A stretch of DNA of 64,000 bases from Apostichopus japonicus. Its lineage: Eukaryota > Echinodermata > Holothuroidea > Aspidochirotida > Stichopodidae. The translations under genes and the position numbers were made by a program. Below the pieces are notes generated by a model. The model ran no database searches, was not told the DNA's origin, and saw only the letters and a list, made by a program, of their open reading frames with translations. This document shows, one piece after another, positions 48,667 through 59,547 of the stretch. The DNA lies in the NCBI RefSeq assembly GCF_037975245.1, contig NC_092576.1, forward strand, positions 22,755,611-22,819,610, written 5' to 3'. Numbering within the stretch: position 1 is the first letter of the stretch; every line of letters begins with the position of its first letter.

Positions 48667-49025
48667 CAGGGGCTGATGCAGGATTTGTGACAGGGGGGGG
48701 GGGTCTGACTGGTCCAGCCGCGCCTGAACGTAAGACTATCTAAGCGGAGCGCCATCATCGGTTGGCGCGGAGCGTCCAAGAAAATATTTGGCTTTACAAA
48801 CCCCCAGATGGCCGAAAACGGCACTTCCCGAGTATTCTAAGCAGCATGTACCTAGCCTGAAAATATGGATCTCATGTCTGCAATTTCAGGCCCCCCGTAG
48901 CTATGCCACTGATCACGCATGGGGCCCTTTCCCTCGAACGCGGTAAAAAAAAAAAAAAAAAAAATCAGGATTTTCAAAAAGGGGGGGCCCGGGCCCCCCG
49001 GGCCCCCCCCTGGATCCGCCCCTGA
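48667..49025 (+). mobile_element. Hairpin-core family copy between CAGGGGC termini
   Basis: The left end is CAGGGGCTGATGCAGGATTT and the right end CCTGGATCCGCCCCTG. The core GCGGAGCGCCATCATCGGTT with GGCGCGGAGCGTCCAAG is at about 48,743. An internal poly-A run and GTAGCTATGCCACTG near 48,895 suggest one element inserted in another. No clear target duplication is seen. Confidence 0.7.
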
Positions 49026-50044
49026 GAATACACGGGAAACGTTGTCATGGTGTGACGTTAATGTGACATTTGCTCATGTGTGTCCTTGTACCTTTCAGTT
49101 AGTTCTTATTAACTGATAGCGCATTTGTCATATCCGTTTAAAAAGTTAACTCGGGTCCGCCTCTTGAGATCATTCGATCGTGTGTACCAGAATGCGATAC
49201 GCACTGACATTGCAACATTCGTAGTCATTTGTTCAACAGGTTTTGGTCGTTATTGTCCATGGCTAATGTTGTAGGTATATAGAATTATGTGCTCTGCAGA
49301 AAATGTCCTGAAATTTAGTCGCATTATTAGCGAATTCTTAGCAAACACTAACAATATCACTAAAGGAAGGAAAGATTGCAGAATCCAGTTAAACACAAAA
49401 ACGTCATACAAATATGTGTGTCGATCTGCCGATTGTGTTTTCATTGATTACTTTATAGGCTGTGGGCAACGCAGGCAACTTTTGAATGTTAAATGCTTCA
49501 TCTGAACAAAATCAAGTAAATATTATCTATAAGCTGGCCATGAGCGTAATCATTTCATTATTACGGTCAACCATGGGCCGCGATCCTTGGGGGGGGGAAG
49601 GGGATATATCCCCCCATGAAAATGGGTGGAGGGGATGTAATTCACCATATCCCCCACCAAATGCCACGGATAGGAATATTTTCATGCCTACATTTATGCA
49701 TCATCGTGAATGTACGGCTCTTTATTAGCTTCATTTCTCGTCTACTATAAACGCCTAAGGATCTTTTCAAATAAACCGTCTTTATAAAGCAAGAAAAGTT
49801 GACTGTATAACAACACAATATATTATTGCGCCCACGGTATTGATATAGTACATATATGCACCCTAATAGTATTCATATAGGCCCTATAGTAGGCCTACAC
49901 ACGTACATGTTCCCTCTGACAGCTGAGAATAAAAATTAAATCTCATGTTACCAGGGTAATGCTTGATACAAGTTTCACCTGGATGCCCTATAGCAACCGG
50001 TTCCTAGGAATATAACTATGTGTAATTGTGTATTGCATGTGTAT

Positions 50045-50245
50045 ACAGGTGCGTATCCAGGGGGGGCGTTGGGGCGCGCGCCCCCCGGGTAAGGAAAAGA
50101 GGAGAGAAAAAAAGAGAAGAGAAAAGGGAAAAGGAGGGGGAAAAAAGAAAAGGAGGAGAGGAAGGAAGGGAAAAGAAAAAGAAAAAAAAGAGAGAAAAAG
50201 GAAAAAAGGAGGGAGTAGAAGATAGCCAAGACCTCGGGAAGAGAA
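50045..50245 (+). repeat. Element end followed by ~145-bp polypurine tract
   Basis: CAGGTGCGTATCCAGGGGGG and a GC-rich palindrome (GGGGCGCGCGCCCCCC) are followed at about 50,093-50,240 by almost pure A/G sequence (GGAAAAGAGGAGAGAAAAAA and similar). Frames on both strands give Lys/Glu/Arg or Phe/Leu/Ser/Pro low-complexity peptides that are not genes. Confidence 0.85.
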
Positions 50246-50519
50246 AGAGGAACAGTCATAGTTAAAGCGCTGATCCCTATAATATACACAGGGTAGCCAG
50301 TGACAGATCAAGGATTACGGAGGGGGTGTGCGCCTCACCCTACCCCTTACACCGACAACTCCATTTTTGACGTTTCCATTTTTCCTCTCTCACTAATGTA
50401 TCTATATAAATACTATATATGGTCTATCATAACGCGTGTGTGTATGGACGCCTTAAACAATTGTACAATTGTGCTATATGGAACCAACTGTGCACTGGTC
50501 TTGAACTCGACCGAGTCGT

Positions 50520-50760
50520 CGGGGTACATGACGCATTTCGGGAAGGGGGCGACCGCCCCCCCCCGAGCAAATTTTCTTTATGACATCGCTAGTAATATCA
50601 AAATAGACAATGCTTAGATGCAACTTACAAGGCCTGGGAAGTGTCATTTCCAGCGATCTGGGAGGCATTTTCGGCCAAAATTTTTCTTTTACGCTTCGCG
50701 CCAACACATGGTGGCGCTTCGCTTAGATAGTTTGCCCCTCCCTTGGCAATTACTCGCTAC
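50520..50760 (-). mobile_element. Hairpin-core family copy (minus orientation)
   Basis: On the minus strand: ACTATCTAAGCGAAGCGCCA, CCATGTGTTGGCGCGAAGCG, CCCAGATCGCTGGAAATGAC, CCAGGCCTTGTAAGTTGCAT and ACTAGCGATGTCATAAAG. It preserves the longest tail of the family and links the fragment at 11,395 to the hairpin core. Confidence 0.78.
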
Positions 50761-51837
50761 ACGCCTGTTCGAATTTGTAAAGCAAAGAGCAGATATAACA
50801 TCATATCAGTGAGCATTAAAATGCATGTTCCACGATGAACAGCCTCAAAAACTGTCTATGTGTGTAGTTAAAGCCGTAGGAGCCCAATTGGATTTGGGGG
50901 CTGTAATGACTTGCCCGAAAAAAAGCCAAAATTGTTCGCGCGCGGAGCGCGCGTTCAACATACCGATGCCAGTATCATATAAGCAAGCATCGGTCATTAC
51001 AGTGCATGGTATCGTGTACCGCACGGTCCGTGAAAGTTGCACAGTATACCGCTGGATGCTATGTAAACAACCAAATGTCTTATGTAGATGGAGAAAAAGC
51101 ATACAGATCCATTTATGTCAAAACTCTCTTTTACAGTAGTAATGTCGGCCAAGCTTACAACTTTATTTTAATTACCAAGGAGATCATTTTTAAGCTATTC
51201 ATTGCTATTTATTTTTCTTTCAGTAGGTGCCCGAAAAAGATGGGGAAAAATTTGGTTGCGGGGGGGGGGGGGGGAGGGGGGCTGCAGCCACCGCCTTCTA
51301 CGGGACCTACGCCTATGTGTTTAGTGTTCGCTTTCGATATACCTGATATCGGAAATATCTGCTATTTTTCATTTCCTTCAACCAAGTTTTATAATAGCCA
51401 TTATAACAGGTTGCAATATTTCTACACCAAGAAATTAACTGTGTCGGAATTTTCCAAAATTTCCTCACCAACATTCTTCATCATACTTTCCTCTACTCGT
51501 TCAATTTTGACCTGTCTGTTAGGGGTTCAAGGAGGTTTTTATATATTGCTTGTACCATAGATTGAATTTTGTGCAACATTATGGGTATGTTTTCAAGTGA
51601 TTTTATTCACGAGAAATGTGAATTTTCAAATTCTCAACAAATAATGGGCTTAAAACCTTGAAAAGTGGGGCTTTCGGATATTGTGGGCCGTGACGTAGAA
51701 TCACCTACAAAAGCAATGATCCATAGGAAATGCAATGAGGTCGAACATGATGTGTGACTGGTGACAATCTTCAAAAAGGTTATGGATGGAAAAAAACTTT
51801 GGGGAAATACTTGGTTCTCAGGCAAAAGTGTACATCT

Positions 51838-51995
51838 GGTTGGTCATTTTCAAGCCCGAGAAGTGCTATTTCCGGTGATCTGGGGGGTATCAAAACCAGA
51901 AATTTTCTTGTACGCTGCGCGCCAACCGATGGTGGCGCTCCGCTTAGATAGTAATTCGCGCCCCCCGGGTTAGAAAATCCTGGATACGCGCCTGG
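51838..51995 (-). mobile_element. Hairpin-core family copy (minus orientation)
   Basis: On the minus strand: CAGGCGCGTATCCAGGATTT, GGGGGGCGCGAATTACTATC, AAGCGGAGCGCCACCATCGG, TTGGCGCGCAGCGTACAAG, CCCCAGATCACCGGAAATAG. The left terminus and core are intact. Confidence 0.8.
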
Positions 51996-52189
51996 TATAG
52001 GCCTATAATAGCCTGCATGAGGGCATTTTCTTCATCGAATTATATAAAAGAGCACTCGAACATTCTAACGTAGCGCCTGAAACAAGATTGACAGGGGCAC
52101 TTTTCAAAAAATAACACCCGAAATTAAAAAAAAAAGTATTTTGGATCCTGATTATGAGATATTTCGGACATGATATCCCTATTTTAAAG

Positions 52190-52335
52190 TTGGGTATATG
52201 CCGCTTGGAAACCTCGGGAAGTGCCGTTTCCGGCCATCTAGATGGTTTGTAAATCCCAAAATTTTCTTGTACGCTTCGCGCCAACCCATGGTGGCGCTAC
52301 GCTTAGATAGTCAACAAGGTCATATCCCCCCCCCC
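52190..52335 (-). mobile_element. Hairpin-core family copy (minus orientation)
   Basis: On the minus strand: GACTATCTAAGCGTAGCGCC, ACCATGGGTTGGCGCGAAGC, GTACAAGAAAATTTTGGG, GATGGCCGGAAACGGCACTT, CCCGAGG. It adjoins a poly-C run at 52,326. Confidence 0.78.
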
Positions 52336-52454
52336 CACTCGGAAGTACGGATCGCCGCCCATGCGGTCAACAACTTACGCCTTGAAAACAATTCAGATAA
52401 CCATTTAGGATCAATTGTAAGTTTCCCGGAATCTTTTAATGCAACACAATTACC

Positions 52455-52457
<3 letters not shown>

Positions 52458-52530
<73 letters not shown>
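52458..52530. repeat. TA microsatellite
   Basis: About 36 uninterrupted units. Both strands read Ile-Tyr, giving false open frames. Confidence 0.97.
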
Positions 52531-52531
<1 letters not shown>

Positions 52532-53347
52532 CAATTTCTCTTATTTTCGTTGCCAGAGTGAGTTTGCCACTTAATTTACAGTCAAACTTCAGCTGCATGA
52601 ACAAACAACTTGATTCACTTATAGACGTGGAAATAAGTTGTATTCAAGTATGTGCCTAACTACAATATATCCGCTTAAATAGCTGGTTAAAGTTATTGAT
52701 TGTCTTTTCCATGTTACATATCTGAAGATGTAATTTGTAACTACTATCATAATGTTGGAGTTACTGCTATGATTTAAATGTAAGGTGGTGAAGCGCCCAG
52801 AGGTTTTAATTGATGATTAATATGACCATGACATCATAACCACCCGCTCATTGACAGTGTACAGAAAAATCCTATCATGTTGCACAAACATTTTTTTAAT
52901 TAATTAATCAATGTACTACGTAACTGACAAGAACTCATCAAAACAGTTCCGAAGTGAAGCATCAATTGAAAAAAAAAAATACAAAGAACCTTTCAGTGAC
53001 ATAAAAGATACTTCAAAGAAATGGAAGGTTTAAACATCCTTACTAATACCCTCTAATTTACAACTAGATTGATAAATTATCACAATCATGCACCTAAATA
53101 ACAAACCAGTTTACCATTACTAAATAAACCTACCTAACAACACTCCTGTATTTAATACAATTAAAGTATACAGCAATCGCTCACTTTCTGTCCATCTACG
53201 TTCATCGACATTGAAGTACCGATGATCTACCAGACTGGACTGTGAGAAAAGTTTCACCAAATCCCCCCCCCCCCTCCCCCCACTTGCTCCATTCCAATTC
53301 TCCCTGGTATAAACCACTAGAATATCAATGAGAGTTTTATACAGTAC

Positions 53348-53421
53348 CGTCGACATTCCTTGCTTTCAGGTTTGCCAGAGAGGAAGATGCTATAGTAGGT
53401 GGCAGCAGACAGTACATAAAA
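53348..53421 (-). CDS. Cassette gene, exon 7 (module 2, second exon)
   Basis: 74 nt. The acceptor is CCTCTTCAG| before 53,421 and the donor GACG|GTACTG after 53,348; the phase goes 2 to 1. It encodes 24 residues, FMYCLLPPTIASSS then LANLKARNVD. It aligns with the exon at 59,185 (FYQCKLPTSISPES..ARSRNIK), sharing F, C, LP, I, S and RN. The L-x-x-C-x-L-P pattern following a KLLG end is reminiscent of a leucine-rich repeat turn. The donor is weak (GTACTG), and the call rests on phase and homology to the other module. Confidence 0.75.
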
Positions 53422-54414
53422 CTGAAGAGGAAGAAAGAGATTCATTGTTATTATAATTGTGACGTCATATAAAATTCAAGCACTGTCCATCCAGTGTAAG
53501 TACTTCTGTTTTTAATTATCGACTACAAGGTGCCGCTTATACAAGATACGTAAACGGTGGGAAGGATAAAGGTTAGCAATGTTACAATCTAAAATATTAT
53601 AAAGCTGAAGGTGTGATACCCGTTATTAAAAGGCGATAATATATCTTTTACATGATATTTAGGTCAGAATAACGCACTTGTATACCTGACCATAATGGCG
53701 GTGACATTGACTACCAATACGGACAAGGCCATCAAAGTTATGCAATACCTTATATAATAAATGTTAACATTTAACGACTGGAAATGATGCGTATGTAATC
53801 TACATTTACCAGAACTTCACAAAACTACGATACCCATATCCATGGAAGCAACAACCATTTTTGGCTCTGCCAACGGGGGAAGGGGGATTCGGGCTCTGCC
53901 AACAGGGGAGGGGGGTTCGGGGGAGGCAAAAATAGTATGCCGGCCGTCAAGGTGATGGGTCCTATGGGGCGCCGTGTCTATTCCCTTTGAGAAATGTTGG
54001 TTAGATGGATGGTGTTTGCATGACGGTTCTATAGTCTGTTTCATTTTGAAAAAAAATTCTTCTGAAGGAAAGTAAATAATAAATAATATATTAATTAGTC
54101 TTTTTTCTTTACTGTTTAGGTTGCACCGCACATATACATTATATATTTATATACTGTGCACTAGAGTGCTTTGTAATATTGCTGGCATTATTTTATTCTG
54201 GGGACTAACCGCCCCCCCCCCCAAAAAAAACACACACACACACACACACTCTTTGCCCTGTCCAATAACATTTCAAACGCCTCATCACTAACTGTACACA
54301 AATAAGAAGTTGTTCCCCTCTTTTCCGTTACTGCGAAGAATCCTCTTTGAAGCATCCAATACAATACAAATATACCTTACTGCTATAAGGAAAGGTCTAT
54401 TGAAGTTACATTCA

Positions 54415-54768
54415 TTCATTCATACTTAGTAAAGATTCCTAAATCCTATTTGTCCATTCAGGGCAGCTGACCGTGGTTAATCCTGTGAGTAACCTACGGT
54501 AAAATTACGGGGCATCACTTTAATAAATCTTTGGTTATATGTAACCAAAAATGTTTTGTTTTATGATTTTTCCCCCACACAAATGGTAGTGTTTGAACGA
54601 ACGGGGTTAATCAACGGTCTAGCGTGCGTTACTCACATGATTAATGCACTCCGGGTGTTAATGCTATCGCTGGATGCACTCGGGCTCCGCCCTCGTGCAT
54701 CGCTTGCGTTATCCCCCGATCGTGCATTAATCCTGTGAGTAAAGCACGCTAGACCGTTGATTAACCCC
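54415..54768 (-). mobile_element. Palindromic foldback MITE, copy 2 (inverted)
   Basis: A full-length inverted copy of 20,590-20,944. It runs from CATACTTAGTAAAGATTCC through GGTTATATGTAACCAAAAAT to the palindrome ending CTAGACCGTTGATTAACCCC. The palindrome is about 165 bp, with the loop GCACTCGGGCTCCGCCCTCG. It lies in an intron of the cassette gene. The two copies differ at scattered single bases. Confidence 0.88.
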
Positions 54769-54786
54769 TTATTAAATTGTCATTTT

Positions 54787-55021
54787 GATGAAAACATGGA
54801 TTAAAACAAATATAGGAGAAATGGAACTGTGCGTGCGTCGAGGTGCATGGTGGATGGTGTTGAGGTGCAGGGATTGGGAGGGATTAAAGCGGAGGATTGG
54901 CCTGATGAAAACATGGATTAAAACAAATATAGGAGACAATAGAAAAATGTGCCTGTGCCGAGGGGTGGGTGGTAGTAGGGAGGGGGGCTGCGGGGCATTA
55001 AAGCGGAGGATTGGACTGGTG
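54787..55021. repeat. 117-bp tandem duplication
   Basis: GATGAAAACATGGATTAAAA starts each copy (54,787 and 54,904) and ATTAAAGCGGAGGATTGG ends each. The middle portions differ by insertions of G-rich sequence. Confidence 0.9.
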
Positions 55022-56023
55022 ATTTAGTACCCATGGAAGAGGGGAGATGATGTTATCTAGCAACCCAACAGCAGAAGGGTCATTTGCAAGAGGTGGTGTT
55101 AAGAAAATGTACAGGTGTGTGATGCGCTGGGCGTGGATATTAAATAGCGTTTAGGACACATTAAACAGGATCAGGGAAATGACATTTGAGGGGTGCGGGA
55201 GGGGGTGTGAGAGAGGGTATACATAATTGCATAGTCTTGTTCAGGGCATGATTTGAAGGTAGTAGGAACAGCAGTGCGGAGGTTGGCTTGGTAGTAGGGC
55301 CGATATATAGTTGTTGTAGCATTGGAAGGGAAATTCCATGATGAGAATAATTTTAATGGGGAATGGCATTCGAAAGGACTAGGGGTGTGGAAGAGGAAAC
55401 TGGTGGAGGTTATGTATATACTTCCGTATTTGATACATTTGTTAAAGACTTGCAAATTGTTAGTAGATTTCATTCTCTTAAAACAAAACTTATTTATTTA
55501 GCTTCTTAACTAATTACGGTAAATAATTTCTTCCACTGTTGATGTTGTCAAGTTTGTTAAACTAAAAATTAAGCTACATACAAACTTGTTCTTATTTTCT
55601 TTGATCCATTTCTCTCTTAGATTCCTTATTTAATTTCATTAATACTTAAAATAAACCATTTAAACCAATGTCTTCTCCTCTCACGCTATAAACATTTGTT
55701 ATCATTCTTACTACAATACAAGTCAATCTTTTATTTTAATTTTTGTAAATATGTTTATTTGTCTCATTTTGTCTCTATTTTACTCTCCCATTAATCATAT
55801 TCCTCACCAGATGACTGTTTTTTCATTGTTAGTATATTTTTCTATTCAATTTCTTCTTCATTTATTTGTTTTTCTTTTACAGTTATCTAAAACTATCAAT
55901 AAACCTTCAGTAATTATAAAATATTAACTATATTAATAATTCCTATCTTGTTAATATAATTATTATTAATTAGTTATTGTATTAATTACTAATATTATTT
56001 TCATATCTATTAATTATACTTAC

Positions 56024-56229
56024 CCCAGTAGCTTGAATCTTTGAGAGTGTTGTAGATAGTTTAATATTCCATTAACATCATGTTTATTCATTTCCCTCCC
56101 TTCCTCTGTGTCTATGCTCATCATCTCTATTGATTTTAAGATTGGTAGAGAGAGACCAGAGTAGAGAGTAATATCATCTCCATCAACCTTGTTAAAGGAC
56201 CCGAGTAGACCCACACCGAGTATAGGAAT
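56024..56229 (-). CDS. Cassette gene, exon 6 (module 2, first exon)
   Basis: 206 nt, phase 0 to 2. The acceptor TTCCTTCAG| precedes 56,229 and the donor CTGGG|GTAAGT follows 56,024. It encodes 68 complete residues beginning IPILGVGLLGSFNKVDGDD. Relative to the exon at 59,548 the shared pattern is IPI, KVD, SGL.LP.L, DV.G.LNY, S..FK.L. The leucine spacing and short predicted strand-helix units suggest a leucine-rich-repeat-like region, possibly of an NLR-type protein, but no diagnostic motif confirms it. It joins exon 5 (57,526) in phase 0 and exon 7 (53,348) in phase 2. Confidence 0.82.
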
Positions 56230-57525
56230 CTGAAGGAAAGTAAATAATAAATATAATATTAATAATTATATCATAGTATCATAAATATCTGTGACTAGTT
56301 ACAATAATGTTATATGAGTTGACTATTTGTTTCTTTTATAATTAATGAAGAACTAATGGTTCTGGGGTTTGAGGAGGTTAAAATGGGGCCAGTTTAATAT
56401 TCAAATTGATGTCAAGGGGGGATATCGGGGGGGGCAGTTTGGTGGTTATAGTGAGTTACACTAATTTATTACTTTACTGTAAATAGACACAGCATTGTGA
56501 GATTATTGAACAAAAGGGGAACAGGAGGGTGTACAGTGGTTCAGGGAAAGGTAAGGGAGGTAATACCACTAATATTATGTTAGTGGTATTAGTTGATTTA
56601 CGGTTCAGTTGTAACAAATTCTAGTGTAGGATAAGTATAACTGTAATAGAATAATAAATACAGGATTGACCCTGACTAGAAATGGGAATCTGAAGGAAAA
56701 TAAATACTTAATAGAATAAATATAATAATAAACAATAAATAAAGACATGTTTTGTTTTAATGAGGGTAATGTTGGGTCAATTGTTTAGAAGATTAGTGGA
56801 TAGGGTTATTAGTGAAGGGTGTTTCGGGAGTACATTGGTGTAATTTCATTGTGGGGTGAAACTGTGATTTTTAGCAGAGTGGCCCTGTGAGGGGGGGGGG
56901 GGGGGGCGATAGGGAAAAGTTGACTTGTGCTAGGTAATGCTAGGGTTTAGTGCGAATATGGCATTACATTACTTGAGTTCTGGTCCAAGACACGCTGTCA
57001 AACCACATTGCACCATCTTGAATAATTACTGGCGATTATTTTATTTTCTCGTATTAGTTTAATTTAAATTATTAATTATCTGTTAATTTAGGTATTAGTA
57101 TTCAACAATAATAAGAAAGGGATTTTTTAGCTTCTAATTAAGGTCGCTTCTGGAATAGCAATGTTTTTTATTCGACCATACAGATCAATAATTATATTTC
57201 TCTTAAGTCATTTAAAGTAACTGGAAGCATCTTAGAAATGGCGGATTGTTCAGTAGCTAAGAGGATTATTGTCATTTTCCTTAGCGTACAGTAATCCACT
57301 AGTCAGTTTTTTGTATGTTTTAATTAGATATATTTTGTTAAAATCTCGTATTTTGTTGATCAGATCACACTTTATTTAGGAGGGTCCTAAATTATCTAAT
57401 TCTGATGCCAACAATAATAAACCGGCTCACTATCAAATCACCGAAAGTTGGGGAGAACAACAAATAAAATAATTAATTTTTATCTGTTAGTTCTACTTCA
57501 CCGTATCCCTTCAATGTATCCTTAC
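56230..57525. other. Intron of cassette gene
   Basis: 1.3-kb AT-rich intron with a poly-G run of about 18 at 56,890. AGGAATCTGAAGGAAARTAAATA at its 3' end (56,223-56,245) has a near-copy at about 56,684-56,706, so the splice acceptor area has been duplicated. Confidence 0.6.
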
Positions 57526-57645
57526 GTCATAGCTGGATGCTTTCTTCAGGAGTTCTATGGTTGACTTCTGTGATTCCTGACTGCTTTTTTTATAGATGAC
57601 GACAATATTTGAACACAGCTCTGTAATAGTCGGGATGTCTTCGGC
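57526..57645 (-). CDS. Cassette gene, exon 5 (module 1, fourth exon)
   Basis: 120 nt, exactly 40 codons, phase 0 at both ends. The acceptor TTTCATAG| precedes 57,645 and the donor GAC|GTAAGG follows 57,526. The peptide starts AEDIPTITELCSNIVVIYK and ends ELLKKASSYD. It is predicted mostly helical, with a cluster of Lys/Ser/Gln in the middle. It links exon 4 (..GKWKQ) to exon 6 (IPIL..). No domain is recognised. Confidence 0.8.
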
Positions 57646-58232
57646 CTATGAAATTAAATGACCAAAATTACACAATGTTTAACTTGTCTGTTTCTACTCT
57701 AGATACTGACACTTTCTGAATAAAGTCCTTCAAATTCTAATTCGGGTTTTTACTTGTCTGTCTGCACTCTTCCCCCCTCATCTCGTACATTGATGACAGC
57801 CCACTTTTGTTCACCTCTTTCTTAATCTTAGACTCATAAAATATAATATTTCATATTTATTCCACTACTTGTTTTATCTAACGTCATCACTTTGTGAACC
57901 TGTCAATGAGCGTGAGGATATCCTATGTTTCCCAAACCACCAAATAGTACCTACTAACCCCCAGCCCCCCCCCCCCCGCAGCATATCTCTATTCATATTT
58001 CTAACTGACACTTAATCAGAATCGAAAACAATTACTGATAAATTTATTTCATTCTTGAAAATGTTTGCAAAAGATTAAGCCGCATACCACACACTGTTTC
58101 AGATTTGTATCATCGCTTCAATGGGATATTCCACGGTACAATGATATTTACATTAGCAGTTAAATAGGCTATATTAATTACAAAACAGGGGCCATGTTCA
58201 TCCTTACATAAAATTACCATCTTATCACCAAC
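57646..58232. other. Intron of cassette gene
   Basis: 587-bp intron with a poly-C run at about 57,964. No other feature is seen. Confidence 0.65.
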
Positions 58233-58288
58233 CTGTTTCCATTTGCCAGACTGCAGGTCAAGATGACTGGTTGTATCCGGCCGAAGAA
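58233..58288 (-). CDS. Cassette gene, exon 4 (module 1, third exon)
   Basis: 56 nt, phase 1 to 0. The acceptor TCTCTGAAG| precedes 58,288 and the donor ACAG|GTTGGT follows 58,233. It encodes V (split) then LRPDTTSHLDLQSGKWKQ. The LDLQSG[KR]W core recurs in the exon at 46,150. At 18 complete codons it is invisible to length-based gene finding, and the donor is weak. The call rests on phase fit with both neighbours and on the repeated core. Confidence 0.72.
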
Positions 58289-59184
58289 CTTCAGAGAAAG
58301 AAAATTACAACATTAATATATTACTAGTCATGCTTACCTACATTAACAAAATAAAACTACCATGCTGAAATATTAAATGATTCTCAATTGTTATTTGTTT
58401 TTGTTGATGGGATCTATATCTCTCTTTTCAGCTCTCTTTCTGGTTTATTCATTTTCCAAACAGTAATAAACAAGCAAGATTAAAACAACAAAAAACAAGA
58501 TTAAACGAACACAAATTAATAGGTGTATTAACTATACTTTTAAATTTAGTAGGATACTTTGCAATTTTGATTAATGTGTTGCTTATGTCACTTCGGAATT
58601 ATTAGTCATTATAAGTGAACTGTCGTTACTAAGAGTAGATATATGCCACCCCCCCCCCCCCTCGCAACGTGCCTTATCTTCTTCTCTCACAGTTTATGTA
58701 CGACCTTCGCAGTAAATAGAGTAAAATTATAATTTTTCTGTCAAATTTTGCAACATGTCTTTGTTCATTATTTCAGCATCATAATATTGGTACTGTTTCC
58801 ACCTACATAAATATTACAGATGATAAGTCAGTTTTCACTGCAAACTTCATAACAGAAATGACAAAGGATTGAAACACTTACAAACATCTCATGTACCCAT
58901 ACACAATGGGATAGGTCCTAACCTTACACGTGCTATATGAATGAATGGTTTATGCACAACCACTATCGCAAGAAGTGCACGGCTGTGCTGAAACCAAAAT
59001 ATGCAAATTTATATAATGCATACAGTTTTAATAATTCTCTCCGAAAAGTTACTTCCCCCCGCATTCCCCCACCCCTTCAAAAACTCCCAATTGTACTATT
59101 CCAAAACTAAGCACCCACACAAAAAGTTAGCTACTTTTTCATGCTCATTTAAAAAAAAACTCCATTGTTAGCTGCCGCAAATAC
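58289..59184. other. Intron of cassette gene
   Basis: 896-bp AT-rich intron with a poly-C run near 58,650. No other feature is seen. Confidence 0.65.
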
Positions 59185-59261
59185 CTTTAATATTCCTTGA
59201 TCTTGCTGTTTCCGCTATACTCTCAGGACTGATGGATGTTGGCAGTTTACATTGATAAAAA
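59185..59261 (-). CDS. Cassette gene, exon 3 (module 1, second exon)
   Basis: 77 nt, phase 2 to 1. The acceptor GTTTCACAG| precedes 59,261 and the donor AAAG|GTATTT follows 59,185. It encodes S (split), then 25 residues starting FYQCKLPTSISPESIAE and ending ARSRNIK. Together with the end of the previous exon it reads FKELSFYQCKLP, the L-x-x-L-x-F-x-x-C-x-L layout typical of a leucine-rich repeat. Its counterpart in module 2 is 53,348-53,421. It is numbered 3 only to leave room for unseen upstream exons. Confidence 0.76.
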
Positions 59262-59547
59262 CTGTGAAACAAAAAAAATAATGAAGTTAAACTTGAGACA
59301 TTATATACAATGATTCTCTTGGCTGTTTCAAATGCATTATAAGAACTAGCCGACTTTCTTTATTACTTTAAAAAAAACCTTTAAAACTATGATTAATATA
59401 TATTTCGTCTTTTACGCGGTGTTTTATGTATAGGCCTGCGTAAGGACATTAATGTTAACCAACATACAAACATTCAAGACGTTCGTTTAGACATATATTA
59501 ATTTTTTGTGATCAGTTTTATCCTCCATACCAATTTATTGTACTCAC

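Larger units (their letters stand above)
46248..53347. other. Large intron of cassette gene, dense with transposon copies
   Basis: 7.1-kb intron between exons 7 and 8 (minus strand). It holds at least five hairpin-core copies (two plus-oriented at 47.6 and 48.7 kb, three minus-oriented at 50.6, 51.9 and 52.2 kb), a foldback element at 48.2 kb, a polypurine tract at 50.1 kb and a long TA microsatellite at 52.46 kb. No additional exon is supported. Confidence 0.7.
53422..56023. other. Intron of cassette gene
   Basis: 2.6 kb. It contains a 30-bp GC-rich duplication (GGCTCTGCCAAC, 53,853-53,925), a CA run (54,229-54,248), the second foldback MITE copy (54,415-54,768) and a 117-bp tandem duplication (54,787-55,021). 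No exon is supported. Confidence 0.6.

Noticed and set aside
50026-50311. Lys/Glu/Arg-rich plus frames and Phe/Leu-rich minus frames
   Set aside because: They are translations of a polypurine tract.
52198-52659. 153-codon frame with an Ile-Tyr stretch
   Set aside because: It is an open TA microsatellite joined to a transposon copy.
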